DNA of 64,000 nt from Larix kaempferi. Taxonomy: Eukaryota > Streptophyta > Pinopsida > Pinales > Pinaceae. The translations under genes and the position numbers were made by a program. Under the pieces are notes generated by a model that was given only the letters and a program-made list of their open reading frames with translations, was not told the origin of the DNA and did no database searches. The stretch is from positions 52,692,501 through 52,756,500 of the forward strand of contig BSBM01000001.1 in NCBI GenBank assembly GCA_027924585.1, written 5' to 3'. Positions 1-12,069 of the stretch are shown piece after piece (position 1 is the stretch's first letter; each line of letters opens with the position of its first letter).

Positions 1-302
1 GGGCCATGTGTAGGGCCCTAATCACCACATGATTCCTACATAAGGAATATTTAGCTTGCAAGTGGGTATGGTGGCCATTTCAATATTTACAACAGCATGG
101 ATGGTTCTTGAAGCCTAATCCATGGTGTTAGATCAAAATCTAGTTTATAATGACTGGTAGTTACCTTAAGTTCTTGTGACCTATGGACGTTTCTTTGTAC
201 CACCACATAGGCCATAGGCAAGGAATGTTTAGCTTTTGAGTAACAAATTGTCATTTTTTTTAGTATTTTCATGTCGTGGATGGTTTTAGGAGCCTATGTT
301 AT
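1..302. repeat. Tandem repeat of about 190 bp, interrupted by element 1
   Basis: Two imperfect copies of a unit are visible. The stretch around 38-120 (ATAAGGAATATTTAGCTT, then CATGGATGGTTCTTGAAGCC) is echoed around 208-298 (GCAAGGAATGTTTAGCTT, then CGTGGATGGTTTTAGGAGCC). The second unit stops at the target duplication of element 1 and resumes after it at 7153. No coding signal is seen. Confidence 0.6.
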
Positions 303-1526
303 TGTAGAATTTTCTGCACTTGACTGTTTGCTGGTTTATGTCAACATTTTGTGGTTTTCACTTACAACCGGTTATGCATTGGCTGTAAGTTACTTATAAA
401 ATTTTCTGTAACAATTAAACACACAGTAAAATGCTTCTAATAGGCTGAAAAACACATTTCAACATTCACACATGAAAATGATAAACTCAGAAATTTTTGG
501 CCAAAATCAAGCCCTGGAAAAACCCCCACGGTGAAAACCAGTTAGAGAGAGAGAGAGAGATTTTATTTCTTCAATAAGTTTTAATACAGACATTTTCCAA
601 CAAAAATAAACTTATCTCCACCAGAAAATTTGCATCCAGAAGCTGCCTTGAAATTCGTGCAATCTACTGCATTAATTTCTGTGTCAACCTGTGCCTCGAA
701 ATCTGTGCCTGAAGTATAGTACAGACTAACTGTACTTGTCTCGATTCCAGTGCCAAGTTACCTGCTGCCTCGGGTTCCGTGCCACTATACCCACAATATT
801 GATATCGATTTCTGTGCAATACACCTCGGGATCTGTGCACTCATAAACCCTAGAAATCTGTGCTGCTTCTCTTGAAATCTGTGCCCAGTTTCTTTCTTGA
901 AAACTGTGCCAGCAATCCTCTGGAAATGTGCCAAAAGACTGCTCTCAAATCCGTACAACAGTTCTCGGGATTTGGGCCCAGAATACTTCCTCGAAATATG
1001 TGCCTGCTAATCCGTACAGTAGGGTTTTCTTGGGAATTGTGCTGTAACAAAAACTATGCTCCTCGAAATCTGTGCAAACATTAAATGCTCCTCATACTGC
1101 CTCAAAATTTGTGCCAGAAGAAAACTCCTTCAATGGCTTCCTCGATTTCAATGCACTCTCTCTTCTTGGAAATCATGCCAAGCAAAAACGCCCTTAGCTC
1201 TTTTCCAGCTCTTCTCTCTTCTAAAAAATGTCAAAAGTGAAAGGGTTTGCCTCCCTCAACCCTTTTTGTCTAAACCCTAAGTGAGTTTTTAATCCAACGG
1301 TGAATATTGAATCTAATCCGATGGATGAGATTCAATGTGAGTGAAAATCCCTTTTATTTAATTCACATAAATAAAATCACTCACCCACTTAAGATTTATC
1401 AAAAAGTGACTTTAACTTTATAAAGTCTCATTAAGTGAAATTAATGTGAGGGTCACCTTTTTCCCTCTTTTAAGTGACTTAGGCAAAAGTCACTAGGGGA
1501 ACAAATTCCTAGGTACAAAACTAACA
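303..1526 (-). repeat. Element 1, 3' LTR
   Basis: This 1224-bp direct repeat matches 5929-7152 base for base in length and begins and ends at the same positions of the repeat. It holds a GA microsatellite at 544-560 and a run of degenerate copies of CTCGAAATCTGTGCC between about 650 and 1190. Short frames here are by-products of the repeat. Confidence 0.95.
640..1190. repeat. Degenerate short-motif array inside the element 1 LTR
   Basis: A motif close to CTCGAAATCTGTGCC recurs many times with irregular spacing of about 20-45 bp, with variants such as CTTGAAATCTGTGCC and CTCGGGATCTGTGCA. The same array is in the other LTR at about 6265-6815. It is not a regular tandem repeat, because the sequence between motifs varies. 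Confidence 0.7.
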
Positions 1527-2849
1527 CTCCCTCTTACCAAGGAAGGTGTTCTGCACCACTCCCAACTTATCTCTGAAGAAGACAAACTTCCCCCTCCCCA
1601 AATATTTTGTTAGGACATCTGCAACCTGCTCATCAGTGGATATATACTGTAGCTCAACTGCCCCTCTCTGAACGTAGTCCCGAATGAAGTGGTACTTGAT
1701 CTCAATGTGCTTTGACCTGTCATGGAAAACCGGATTCTCAGAGAGCTTAATGCAACTCTCATTGTCGCAATAAATCACCGTAGGTCTCAGCTGCTAATCA
1801 AATAAATCTACCAATAACTTACAAAGCTACAGTGCTTCGCACGTCGCCTGACTGGCTGCCATATACTCATCCTCAGCAGAACTCAATGCAACGGACTTCT
1901 GTTTCCTGCTGAACCACGACATTGCTGCCGATCCCAAGCTGAAACAGCAACCAAAAGTGCTCTTCCAGTCCCTCACACAACTTGCCCAGTCTGAATCTCT
2001 GAACCCAACCAAGATGACTCCACCCGAACCCCTGTAGTCCAGACCATAATCCACTGTCCCTGCTAGGTATCTCAAGATGTGCTTTCCGGCCGCCCAATGC
2101 ACACTCCTAGGCTGCACCATGAACTGGCTAAGAGTGTTGACCGCAAAGCACAAGTGTGGCCTGGTGTTGACCAGATACATCAATGATCCGATGAGCTGAC
2201 GATATAGTGTGGGATCCACCAACTTACCCTCTGAAGCATGAAGTTGATTCAAGTTGGTGATCATAGGTGTAGACATAGGCCTGCATTCCTTCATCCGATA
2301 ACTCTTCAGAATCTCCGCTGCGAACTTCCTTTGTCCTAGGAAAATATGTCCAGGCTCCTGCCAAACCTCCATCCCTAAATAGTAATGCATCATCCCAATA
2401 TCAGTCATCTCATACTCAGCTGCAAGATCTCTCTTGCACTGTGCAATAAGACGCTTATCTCCAGTGATAAATAAGTCATCAACATATAACAGAAGAATGA
2501 GTGGATCTCCACCAACCACAATGTATTTTAGGTTGGGATCAGCCTCACTCTTCTGAAGTCCCATCGAAGTCAAATATGCATCGATCCTGGAGTACCAAGC
2601 TCTAGGAGCTTGCTTCAGACCGTACAAGGCTTTCCTAAGCCTACACACATGAGAATCTCTCCCATGTATCTCAAATCCCTGTGGCTGCTCCAAATACACC
2701 TCCTCCTGCAGAAGACCATTGAGAAATGTAGTCTTCACATCCATCTGGTGGATCTTCCAACCCATCTCTACTGCTATAGATATCACTGACCTGATAGAGG
2801 AATACCGAGCAACTGGAGCAAATGTCTCATCATATTTAACTCCCTCAAC
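1521..2849 (-). pseudogene. Element 1 reverse transcriptase and RNase H, broken by stops
   Basis: The segment continues the polyprotein frame after a TAG at 2847-2849. Visible parts are the N-terminal RT motif HQMDVKTTFLNG, the palm motif YVDD near 2485 with ILLLYVDDLFITG around it, and the Copia RNase H with DSDWA, an SSAEDEYMA motif and YCDNESC. Further stops lie near 1824-1826 and 1794-1796, between the last two RNase H motifs. The first would be a TGG-to-TAG change at a conserved Trp. The last codons run into the 3' LTR. The protein would copy element RNA into DNA in cytoplasmic particles, but this copy cannot. Confidence 0.92.
1527..1545 (-). promoter_or_regulatory. Element 1 polypurine tract
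   Basis: Read on the minus strand, the bases just before the 3' LTR are purine rich (GGTAAGAGGGAG) and abut the LTR terminus TGTTAG. This is the expected position of the plus-strand primer. Confidence 0.8.
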
Positions 2850-4215
2850 CTATGAGAACCCCCTGGCCACAAATCGAGCCTTGAATTTCTCCACAGTGCC
2901 ATCTGCAGCATGCTTGACCTTGTAAAACCACTTGGAAGTCACAACTGACTTCCCCTTAGGTCTCGGCACAATCTCCCAAGCATCATTCTTCATGATGGAA
3001 TGGTACTCTTCCACCATGGCATCTCTCCATACTTGATGCTGAGAAGCCTCCTCAAATGTAGAAGGTGCAGAGTCACGAAGGCTCGCAACAAGGGCCATCC
3101 CATATCTGTCTCGCTCAACAACTGTCCTGATCGCCTCTTGAGGTCTACCAAATGCTTCTGCTTCCTTCAAGGTGTCCTGAAGCCACTTAGGCTTCTTCTT
3201 CCTTGAAGGCTCCTCCCAAACTGGTGTATCCTCATCTGAGGAAGTGCTAGAAGCAGAAGGTCTAACACCCCGAGGACCTATAGCTGATGAACTAGTCCTT
3301 GAGGACCCTGTAATCTGTGAGCCTGAAACCTGTGATCCTGAACGTGTACCTGTCCCTAAACCTGTCCATGTACCTGTAATATGAACCACTGATGCTGTAG
3401 AAGCTGTGCCTCTACCCTGTGATCCAGTCACCCCAGAAACCTGCGGACCTGAAACCTGTATCGAAGAAGACTTTCTCAACTGAGGTGTGGGAGCTGGTGG
3501 CTCCCCCTGCTCCATCTCTCTCTTCTTGAAGGCCCTCTCCTCATCAAAATTCACCTCCCGCCTCACTACAACTCTCCTCTGGCCAGGAATGTAAAGCCGA
3601 TATGCCTTTGAAGTCTCATCGTAAGCCACAAAGATACCTCTCTCTGCAGTGGGCTCGAACTTCGTCCTCTTCTTAGAAGGGACGTGAGAGTAAGTCAGAG
3701 AGCCAAATATCCAAAAATGGCTCAACTCAGGCTTCTTTCCTAAATACATCTCCTCTGGAGTCATCCTCCCCAAAGCACGGTGAGGGATCTTGTTCTGCAG
3801 ATACACTGCAGTGTTGCAAGCCTCTGCCCATAGAAAGAACGACAACCCTTGATCATGAAGCATGGCTCTCGCTACTCCAACGATCGACCTATTCTTTCTC
3901 TCTGCTACTCCATTCTGCTCAATAGTGTAGGGAACTGTCAACTGTCGCTGTATACCCTCCTTCCTGTAGTAAGCATTGAACTCCTTGGAGGTATACTCAC
4001 CCCCATTATCTGATCTCAACATCCTGATCTTCCTCCCCGTCTGCTTCTCCACAAGGGCTTTGAACCCTTGGAAGACACTCAATACAAGTGGGGACTTCTT
4101 GTTCCTTAAGAATTAGATCCAGGTCTTCCTGGAGTAGTCATCAATGAAGCTAATATAGTACTCGTGACCAGTCAAAGATACTGAGGACATAGGACCGCAA
4201 ATGTCAGAATGAACA
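2850..4215 (-). pseudogene. Element 1 integrase core and start of reverse transcriptase
   Basis: This frame carries the integrase catalytic neighbourhood RSDNGGEYTS and EQNGVAERKNRS (second Asp and the Glu of the DDE triad). A Ser/Thr/Gly-rich linker follows, then the RT entry region ([32 protein letters not shown]). The stop after GFS sits where related elements have Gln, consistent with CAG to TAG. Upstream, an in-frame TAA lies near 4112-4114 and the first Asp region (FAVLCPQ against the usual SDICGP) is put out of frame by an indel near 4215. Confidence 0.9.
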
Positions 4216-5800
4216 AGTCAAGCACTCCTGCTGCTCTCGTGTCACTGCTAGGAAAAGCAGTCTTGGTGTACTTTCCCAAAGCACACCCCTTGCACACATC
4301 ACTCTGCTCAGTGTCGAACTCAGGTAAACCTATGACCATAATCCTCAACAATATCAGAGCGGGGTGATGTAAATGGGCCATCCTCCTGTGCCATAACTCA
4401 CATAGCTCACTGTTGCTGCTGCTGTGTGCTAGAGCATGTTGTGGCTGAAACAATAACTTGTACAGTCGTCCACATCTAACTCCAATATCCATGGGGGTAG
4501 ATACACCTGTGGTCTTGGGAAACACCTGCACTCTCCCATCTGAGAAACACACCCCAAGACCCCTGTCCTCAATAGTGGAAACTGAAACAAGGTTCTTTTT
4601 CATCCCAGGGACGTACAACACATCCCTCAAGGTCATCGGACTCATGGAATCACTCTCAAATGTAATGGTCCCCTCACCCACTGCTCTAACAATGGTGTTG
4701 TGACCAAGTACCACCTCCACCTCTCTAGTTGTCCGTGATAGCTCGGAGAACAACTCCCGAGTACCTGTCATGTGTTTTGAGGCTCTGCTGTCAATGTACA
4801 ACATACCAGTGGTGGATGGACCTGTTCGATTCCCTGTCAACAGAGAATGCTCACTCTCCATATCCATGTCTTTGATGGTGGCTAAGGATACTCTCTCTCT
4901 CTCAATCTGTCCAACATATAGGGAAAACTCCCTCTCAAACCTGCCACCAAAATCATCAACCTCTGCTGAGGCTGCTGTCTGATGTCCCTTTCCCTTCTTC
5001 TTCTTCTTTCTTGGACACTTTGATGCATAGTGCCCAAACGCCTGACAACAATAGCACTTGATTTTACTCAAGTCCTTCTTCTGTCCACCCTGCAGTTGCT
5101 GCTGTTGCTGCCCCTTGGCCCCATTCTTCTTGGGAACCTTCTTCTTCTTACCCTTGGCTATCAGTGCCATGTTCTCCTCATCTGCCCCACCACTTGATGA
5201 ACTGCCCTGTACAAGACCCCTCCTGGTCTCCTCCTGCACAAAGTCATCCCACAGTCTCTCCCAAGATGGTAGGTTCTCTCTACCCACTATGGCTTGCACA
5301 AATGCACTCCAGGACTTTGAAGCCCCATTCACTGCTGTGCGTACTAGCTCAGTAGGAGATACCACTTCACCAACTGCTGCGAGTTCATCCCGAACTATAG
5401 AAATCCTAGTGAGGTAAGCTGTGACTCCCTCTCCTCCATTCATCTTGATGCTCTTGAGTTTCTCCTTGAGAACCCTCTTTCTGTTCTCATTGGAACTCTC
5501 ATACAAGCTGGTCAAGGCACTCCACATCTCATGTTCCTTGGTCTTCCCGGAAATGTGAGGGATAATGTGGTCTTTTACTGCATCAAGGATGATCCTTCTA
5601 GCCTTACAGTCCTTCTTGTTGAAGGTTGAAAGTGTTGTAGCATCTGTGCCATCTGGAATGGCAATGGGGTTGGTAGCAGTGTTCCTCACCACCTCCACCC
5701 ATAACTCATTCTCCTCCAAAATCAACAAGATTTTGGCCTTCCAAGGCACAAAATTTTATGTTCCATTCAGCTTATCCTCAATCCTCAGACCTGTAGCCAT
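4172..5800 (-). pseudogene. Element 1 gag, protease and GAG-pre-integrase
   Basis: The natural start is the ATG at 5798-5800, in frame with the long open part but cut by a TAA at 5756-5758. Gag shows a UBN2-like capsid region (NRKRVLKEKLKSIKMN) and a CCHC zinc knuckle CYCCQAFGHYASKC near 5058-5017. The protease box reads DSRAS instead of DSGAS, so the loop next to the catalytic Asp is altered. The GAG-pre-integrase stretch LWHRRMAHLHH and CKGCALGK follows, then the frameshift near 4215. Confidence 0.9.
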
Positions 5801-5916
5801 CTGAACACCAACCTAACAGAACGCTGCCCACTAACAGAAGATAAAAAAAAAACGAAGTTTCTGAGATCTAAAAAATTTATGTGTGTCTGCAAACTATCAC
5901 TGTTTTCTGCCCCCTT

Positions 5917-5928
5917 GCTCTGATACCA
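5917..5928 (-). promoter_or_regulatory. Element 1 primer binding site, initiator-Met tRNA
   Basis: On the minus strand TGGTATCAGAGC starts directly after the 5' LTR end. This is the usual complement of the plant initiator-Met tRNA 3' end. There is no spacer. Confidence 0.92.
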
Positions 5929-7152
5929 TGTAGAATTTTCTGCACTTGACTGTTTGCTGGTTTATGTCAACATTTTGTGGTTTTCACTTACAGCCAGTTA
6001 TGCATTGGCTGTAAGTTACTTATAAAAATTTATGTAACAATTAAACACACAGTAAAATGCTTCTAACAGGCTGAAAAACACATTTCAACATTCACACATG
6101 AAAATGATAGACTCTGAAATTTTTGGCCAAAATAAAGCCTCGGAAAAACCCCCACGGGGAAAACCAGTTAGAGAGAGAGAGAGAGATTTTATTTCTTCAA
6201 TAAGTTTTAATACATAAATTTTCCAACAAAAATAAATTTATCTCCACTAGAAAATTTGCATCCAGAAGCTACCTTGAAATTCGTGAAATCTGCTGCATTA
6301 ATTTCTATGTCAACCTATGCCTCAAAATCTGTCCCTGAAGTACAGTACAGACTGACTGTACTTGTCTCGATTCCAGTGCCAAGTTACCTGCTGCCTCGGG
6401 TTCTGTGCCACTATACCCATAGTATTGATATCGGTTTCTGTGCAATACACCTCAGGATCTGTGCACTCATAAACCCTCTAAATCTGTGCTTCTTCTCTCG
6501 AAATCTGTGCCCAGTTTCTCTCTTGAAAACTGTGCCAGCAATCCTCGAGAAATGTGCCAAAAGACTGCTCTCAAATCCGTACAGCAGTTCTCAAGATTTG
6601 TGCCTAGAATACTTCCTCGAAATCTGTGCCTACTAATCCGTACAGTACAGTTTTCTTGGGAACTATGCTGTAACAAAAACTATGCTCCTCGAAATCTGTG
6701 CAAGCATTAAATGCTCATCATACTACCTCGAAATCTGTGCCAGAAGAAAACTCCTTCAATGGCTGCCTCGATTTCAGTGCACTCTCTCTTCTTGGAAATC
6801 GTGCCAAGAAAAAATGCCCTCAGCTCTTTTCTAGCTCTTCTCTCTTCTCAAAAAGGTCAAAAGTGAAAGGGTTTGCCTCCCTCAACCCTTTTTGTCTAAA
6901 CCCTAAGTGAGTTTTTAATCCAACGGTGAATATTGAATCTAATCTGATGGATGAGATTCAATGTGAGTGAAAAACCCTTTTATTTAATTCACATAAATAA
7001 AATCACTCACCCACTTAAGATTTATCAAAAAGTGACTTTAACTTTATAAAGTCTCATTAAGTGAAATTAATGTGAGGGTCACCTTTTTCCCTCTTCTAAG
7101 TGACTTAGGCAAAAGTCACTAGGGGATCAAATTCCTAGGTACAAAACTAACA
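5929..7152 (-). repeat. Element 1, 5' LTR
   Basis: Direct repeat partner of 303-1526, identical in length (1224 bp). It adjoins the primer binding site on one side and the target duplication GTTAT on the other. It carries the GA microsatellite and the CTCGAAATCTGTGCC array as well. Confidence 0.95.
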
Positions 7153-7275
7153 GTTATGGTCTAGTGCCAAAATGTAGGTTCTTGGGCAATAAAGCTTTAT
7201 TTTGAGACTCATGGGCCATGCATAGGGACTTGAGTTATCATACATACCCTAGATAGGGAATATTTTATTTATAGT
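7153..7275. repeat. Continuation of the tandem repeat split by element 1
   Basis: After the second GTTAT the sequence resembles the middle of the repeat at the window start. ATGGTCTAGTGCCAAAATGT parallels the stretch near 120-145, and GGGCCATGCATAGGGAC with TAGGGAATATTTTA parallels 1-55. This supports insertion of element 1 into an existing repeat. Confidence 0.5.
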
Positions 7276-10200
7276 CTAATTTCTTATGTTTATTTTTGCA
7301 CTAATTTTGATTTGATAAAATCCCATATAGTGATCATGATTCAAACCTTGATGTCAAAGTCTTTGATCTAAAACCTTGGTTATAAATAACCCAAGGTCAA
7401 ATTTTATTGTGTTAGTGACCTCAAATGATTTGTTGGGAATGGTTTGGTTCCAAGGAACTTAAACATCCTTCCTTCTTCCTACTACTCTACCATAATTTCA
7501 TAGCAATTGTTATCACAAGTCAAACCTTTCATCCACCCTAGACATTTTATAGTATGCTTCTAGGTCAATTGTTGCAATGACATAAATGCACATCCCTTAT
7601 TCATTAATTATAATCCTCTTCATGTTGAACTATGCGTGATGTATCAAATAACTCCTCATTTTAGCAAATGGAAACATAGGGAATCTAGCTATATCATTAT
7701 GAATTTATGATTTCATGAGATTTTACACTATTTAGATCTATTTAGATCCTTGATTACATGGTACAATTCATTGTATGTGTGAACATAATCATACCCTAAT
7801 GCATGAAAGATGTTTGTGTATACTGATAGCTTAACTTCATTTGATGCATCCACAATTCATTGTTTGTAATTCTTTGGCATGTCTATCATTTATTGATTGC
7901 TTTTAGAAGCCTTCTTCTACTTCTTTCTAGATAGGCCAACTTTAGTGGTTGTTTTCTTTACTGCTAGAAGGTTGTTATTATCACTTTGGCATGTTCTCCC
8001 TAAATTGATTTGCTTTGCTCCCCCTTCTTCCTTTTACGATAACCTTTGGTATCCATGTACAAATACCTACATGTTATCCATTCAAATAAACAAACATACA
8101 CAATGGGGTTTAAATTTCAAACTTGAAATGACAATCGATTTCTATTCAAAAACTTTTAGAAGAAAAACGATTACCTTGATTTGATATGCATTGTGTTGAG
8201 GAAAACTTGGGACACAAATTATTGTTCAGGAGTGAATGGGATAGGAACATGCAAGTCTTTGGAGTAAGCATCCATAATTCAAACTAGTTAAACTCAATAA
8301 TCCTCAAATAGGTGGAACTATTAAGATTCAAACTATGGTTCTATAGGAGACTCTAGGTTATTAAAAGATGGCCACTCTCAATATTGAACGAGTATTCCAT
8401 TGGTTTGGGGTTCAAAGTGATTTTTCTATTAGTCAAAAAAGGTAATTTGAACTCCACGCATCTAAAACACTAGCAATAATAGATTATGATATGTTGAAAA
8501 ATGTAGCTCATATGGGAACTTCTGCACTCTTTAGTATGAACATGCAGGGAGTGGTTCAAGACATTTTAAGGATGAAACAAAGGAAAATATGGTATAGTGG
8601 GACCCACAACATTGAGTGGGACAATCTACATGGAAATTGGTGGAGTACCAAGTCAAGAGAAGGACCTCATGGACAAAGAACAACTTAGATACATTACCAT
8701 GTTTCATTGCTTAAGAAATACATACATGATACTAACCATCAAATTGATTGAATTGTGATTCAAGGGGAATCAAATAGAGATTTTAAGTGAAAAGGGTTGG
8801 CCATCTTAGACAAAATAAAGTAAGTGAAAAAGGTTGGCCATCTTAGACAAAAAAAGTAATATTGCTCCAAAACCAAGCCATTGCTCAAGTAAATGTGCGA
8901 TTGAAGAAATTTGGACTCTGGCGTAAATCATTTATTTGGGAGATGGAATATGCCATGAGAGAGGCATATACATTCCTATTTTAGTCAAAACAATGTTGCA
9001 ATAAAATAACATCAAAGACAATATTATTCAAGGGGGAGAAAAAGTATGTCCCCATTTCAACTTTTAAAATAATTTAATAATCTGTTGCATATTTATTTCA
9101 ACATGATCAATCTAAATAAGATTTGTCACCATCACTCCATTCCATGCTATTTTCAACACTCTAAAGTAGTAAACTAAGTTTCAACACTCAATAGTAGTAA
9201 ACTAAGTTTAGAAATGGATGGTGGGATTTCCAACTCATGTTCAGGCCTGTAATTAGTATGTGGTACATCAATGTTGGGCATTATTCCAAACTCTTAATGT
9301 ATAATATTGGTTGGATGTAGGATACCTTTTTGGCCCTCCTAGTTTAGTTTTGAGAGCATAAACTTCAATACATTTAGTTAAAAAGGTGACCTCATTTTGG
9401 CATACTTTTGATATTTTCTAAGGAATTTTTGACACAAACATCATGTTTGTCTTAGAATCTGAGTTAGACCAATGGCATTGAAATATGAGAACATTCTCTC
9501 TATTTGAGAGAATTTAGAGAGAGATTTGAGTTTGAGTGTCACTTTTATACATAGAAGTTGCTTATATTGCTACTATTTACCCACAGATTTGCCCAACAAT
9601 AGATAAAAAGTTGTTTTCTGCTAATATGAGGTCAGAAGAGGGCTAGGAATTGGATCAATGGCATGGAATAGTCCTTAACCATGCTCAAATGTACCTTGAA
9701 ACAACCCACATTTCCCTCTTATGTCGATTTAAGGTCTGAAACGTGCTCAGAACTGCCTAACTTATGCCCAGAACGTACCAAATGACCTTCTTCATCATTG
9801 ATCATGGTGAAACCATGCCCATAAAGTTTCAGGAATCTTCCCAGGCCTGATTTTCAACATTTCTACTACTGCTATGGTCACCCATAGTCACTTCTAAATG
9901 TTGTCTGAGGGTTGAAAGTGCCCAGATGTCCATTTCACTGCCTCTTAATGCTTGTTTGATGTCAAAATAGGCACAAAATTATTGGAAAAGACTTGATCTG
10001 CTTGATTACTGTTGTAGCTTACTGATATAAGACCTAGAATTGACCCAAACCATGTCTATATTTGGAAATTAAGGCTACTTGATGGTGGAAACCATGCCAA
10101 GAGAGTGTTTACAACCTCATATCTACTGCTTTTATCCATGCTTATGCTAAAAAACCAACCCATATTAGCCTAGAAAACCTCCAAATGTTTCACCCCTATT

Positions 10201-11165
10201 TGCATGGGTGGTTACTGAATGTTTAGTTGTTTCCATTTGCAACATCAAGTATTCAGGTCTTTGAAACATAGTCCGCTTAAAACATATCGTAACTCAATTT
10301 CCAAGAATGCCCAAAATATGTTTATTTACTCTTCTATAACTCCAAACCCAATGATGATTACAAATGTTGCAGCTCCATTGGCATGAACTAACATCATTCT
10401 TGTGGTTGTTTTGTGGGAGCTTGGTCACCTATAGAAAAATGGGTGTTTTGGATTGAAAATACCCTTCTCATTGTAAATTTCAAATGAGGGGAACCATTTG
10501 AAATCTTGGAGAAAAACACAACAATCAGAATTTTTTCATGAAATACTATTGTATAGTGCCAAAATCTTAGCTGGAAGATGAAAAATGCTGGCACCAAGCT
10601 CAAATCTAACTGCTTTTATAACTTTCATAACCAAATAAATGAGAAATTAGTGATGCTCCTTCAAGTTTTCACTGAAAGACACTTGCTGGATTTCAAAGGC
10701 TCTTAGAATATGGTAGAAAATCCCTGTTGTCCACAATTATCTGCCTTTAAAAGTTTGATTTTCACAAAACCATACATCAACCTCCATAATGGACTCAAAC
10801 AAGTGTATTGTAGATTAGAAATGGAAAACGTTGGAGTTTGTAAGGGTTATATAAAGAATAAAAGGCAAGGTAAGGGTGGTGTGGTGCTCACCCTGCTTTA
10901 AAGGAAAAAATGAAAATACTTTTGCTCATTTTTAATGTGTTTTTATGAGGACGACCTCTATGCTTCGGGTTGTCATCAAATACTTATGGTGTCCCATTTA
11001 TGCAAGGGATGACCTGGATGAAAACCCCATGTCTAGGGAGTGTGGGGACACATCCTCAACCCCTAGGGTTGTTTATTACTAAGAGAGCTCCTGTGTAGAT
11101 CCCTTGTCAACTTGTCTATACCCAAAAAACTCCATTTAGTCCAAATCCTCTCTCCATTAGACCTT
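7276..11165. other. Unassigned AT-rich sequence
   Basis: About 3.9 kb without a recognisable gene. Open frames are all below 100 codons, none shows a known domain, and no tRNA, LTR or tandem array stands out. It could be old intergenic DNA or intron. Confidence 0.6.
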
Positions 11166-11170
11166 GTCTA

Positions 11171-11821
11171 TGTTAAATTTTTCAGAATTTAATTCAATCT
11201 GATCTAGGATCTTGACTGAGAGAACAACATGTACAACATATCTACAACATATCAATCATGGAGACAATAATGCAAGCACACAAGAGACACAAAGATTTAC
11301 TTGGGGAAAACCATAAAGGTGAAAAACCCCAATAACTTCCTCAGAGATAGATAGAGCAATGATACAACCAACCATGAGAGATAGACACAACCTAGCAGCA
11401 GATCCTCCTCCTCCATAAGTGCGCCACTCCTCCTTGAGTGCATGAGTGAGAAGTGAGTGAGTAAATAGAGTGCCTCCCGCACTCTATTTATACTTGACTT
11501 GACTTGCCTTTTTACCTAACTCATGTAGGCTCGAACTTAACCACATAACATAATGCTGAGTGGGCCGACCCCCAATAGGGTGGTCTAATAACCCTTTGAC
11601 CCACATGGCCGACCCCTAATAGGGTGGTCTAATAACCCTTTGACCCACATGACTTATACAGGGCCAACCCCAAACAAGGTGGTCTAATAACCCATCAAGT
11701 ATAAGTTACGACACTTACAATATAAATGACGACACTTCCTTATAGAGGAATAATACCATCTCTATAGGAATACAATATACATATATGTGAAATACATTCC
11801 GAAGTTACATATACATCAACA
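11171..11821 (-). repeat. Element 2, 3' LTR (651 bp)
   Basis: It is bounded by TG and CA and by the GTCTA duplication. It is 44 bp longer than its partner because a segment around 11573-11660 (GTGGTCTAATAACCC...ACCCACAT) is present twice in tandem here and once in the right LTR. It carries a TATA hairpin at 11462-11492. Confidence 0.93.
11462..11492 (-). promoter_or_regulatory. TATA box within a 12-bp perfect hairpin (element 2, left LTR)
   Basis: On the minus strand TATAAATA (11492-11485) begins a stem TAAATAGAGTGC, loop GGGAG, then GCACTCTATTTA. The position suits the U3 promoter just before the transcript start. The right LTR has the same structure at 17955-17985. Element 3 has the equivalent hairpin with different but still paired bases. 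Confidence 0.75.
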
Positions 11822-11842
11822 CTCCCTCTTAACTAGGAAGGT
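11822..11842 (-). promoter_or_regulatory. Element 2 polypurine tract
   Basis: On the minus strand AGTTAAGAGGGAG directly precedes the 3' LTR terminus, as in element 1. Confidence 0.75.
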
Positions 11843-12069
11843 ATTTCTCAGCAAAGTTCTTCTAGCACAAGTCATCTTCTCTGGATCATCGTCACTGGAT
11901 AATCATCATCGAGTCATCATCATCGTCACTGCTGCTGCTATCTCAATCAATCTCTAAATCTACTCATCATAGGAAGTTCTACAGAGCCAGTCCTTTTTCA
12001 TACTGGATGTAGGCCCACCACCTGCAGGTCTTCATCATCACTAGCCATACTGTGGAATCCTCAGGACTT

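Larger units (their letters stand above)
298..7157 (-). mobile_element. Element 1: complete but inactive Ty1/Copia LTR retrotransposon
   Basis: Two direct repeats of 1224 bp begin TG and end CA and are flanked by the 5-bp duplication GTTAT (298-302 and 7153-7157). On the minus strand the order is 5' LTR (5929-7152), an initiator-Met tRNA primer site directly at the LTR, gag, protease, integrase, reverse transcriptase, RNase H, a purine tract, and the 3' LTR (303-1526). Integrase before reverse transcriptase defines the Copia superfamily. The polyprotein has one frameshift near 4215 and several stops. I counted about 20 differences in the first 340 aligned LTR bases, so the insertion is not recent. 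Confidence 0.95.
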
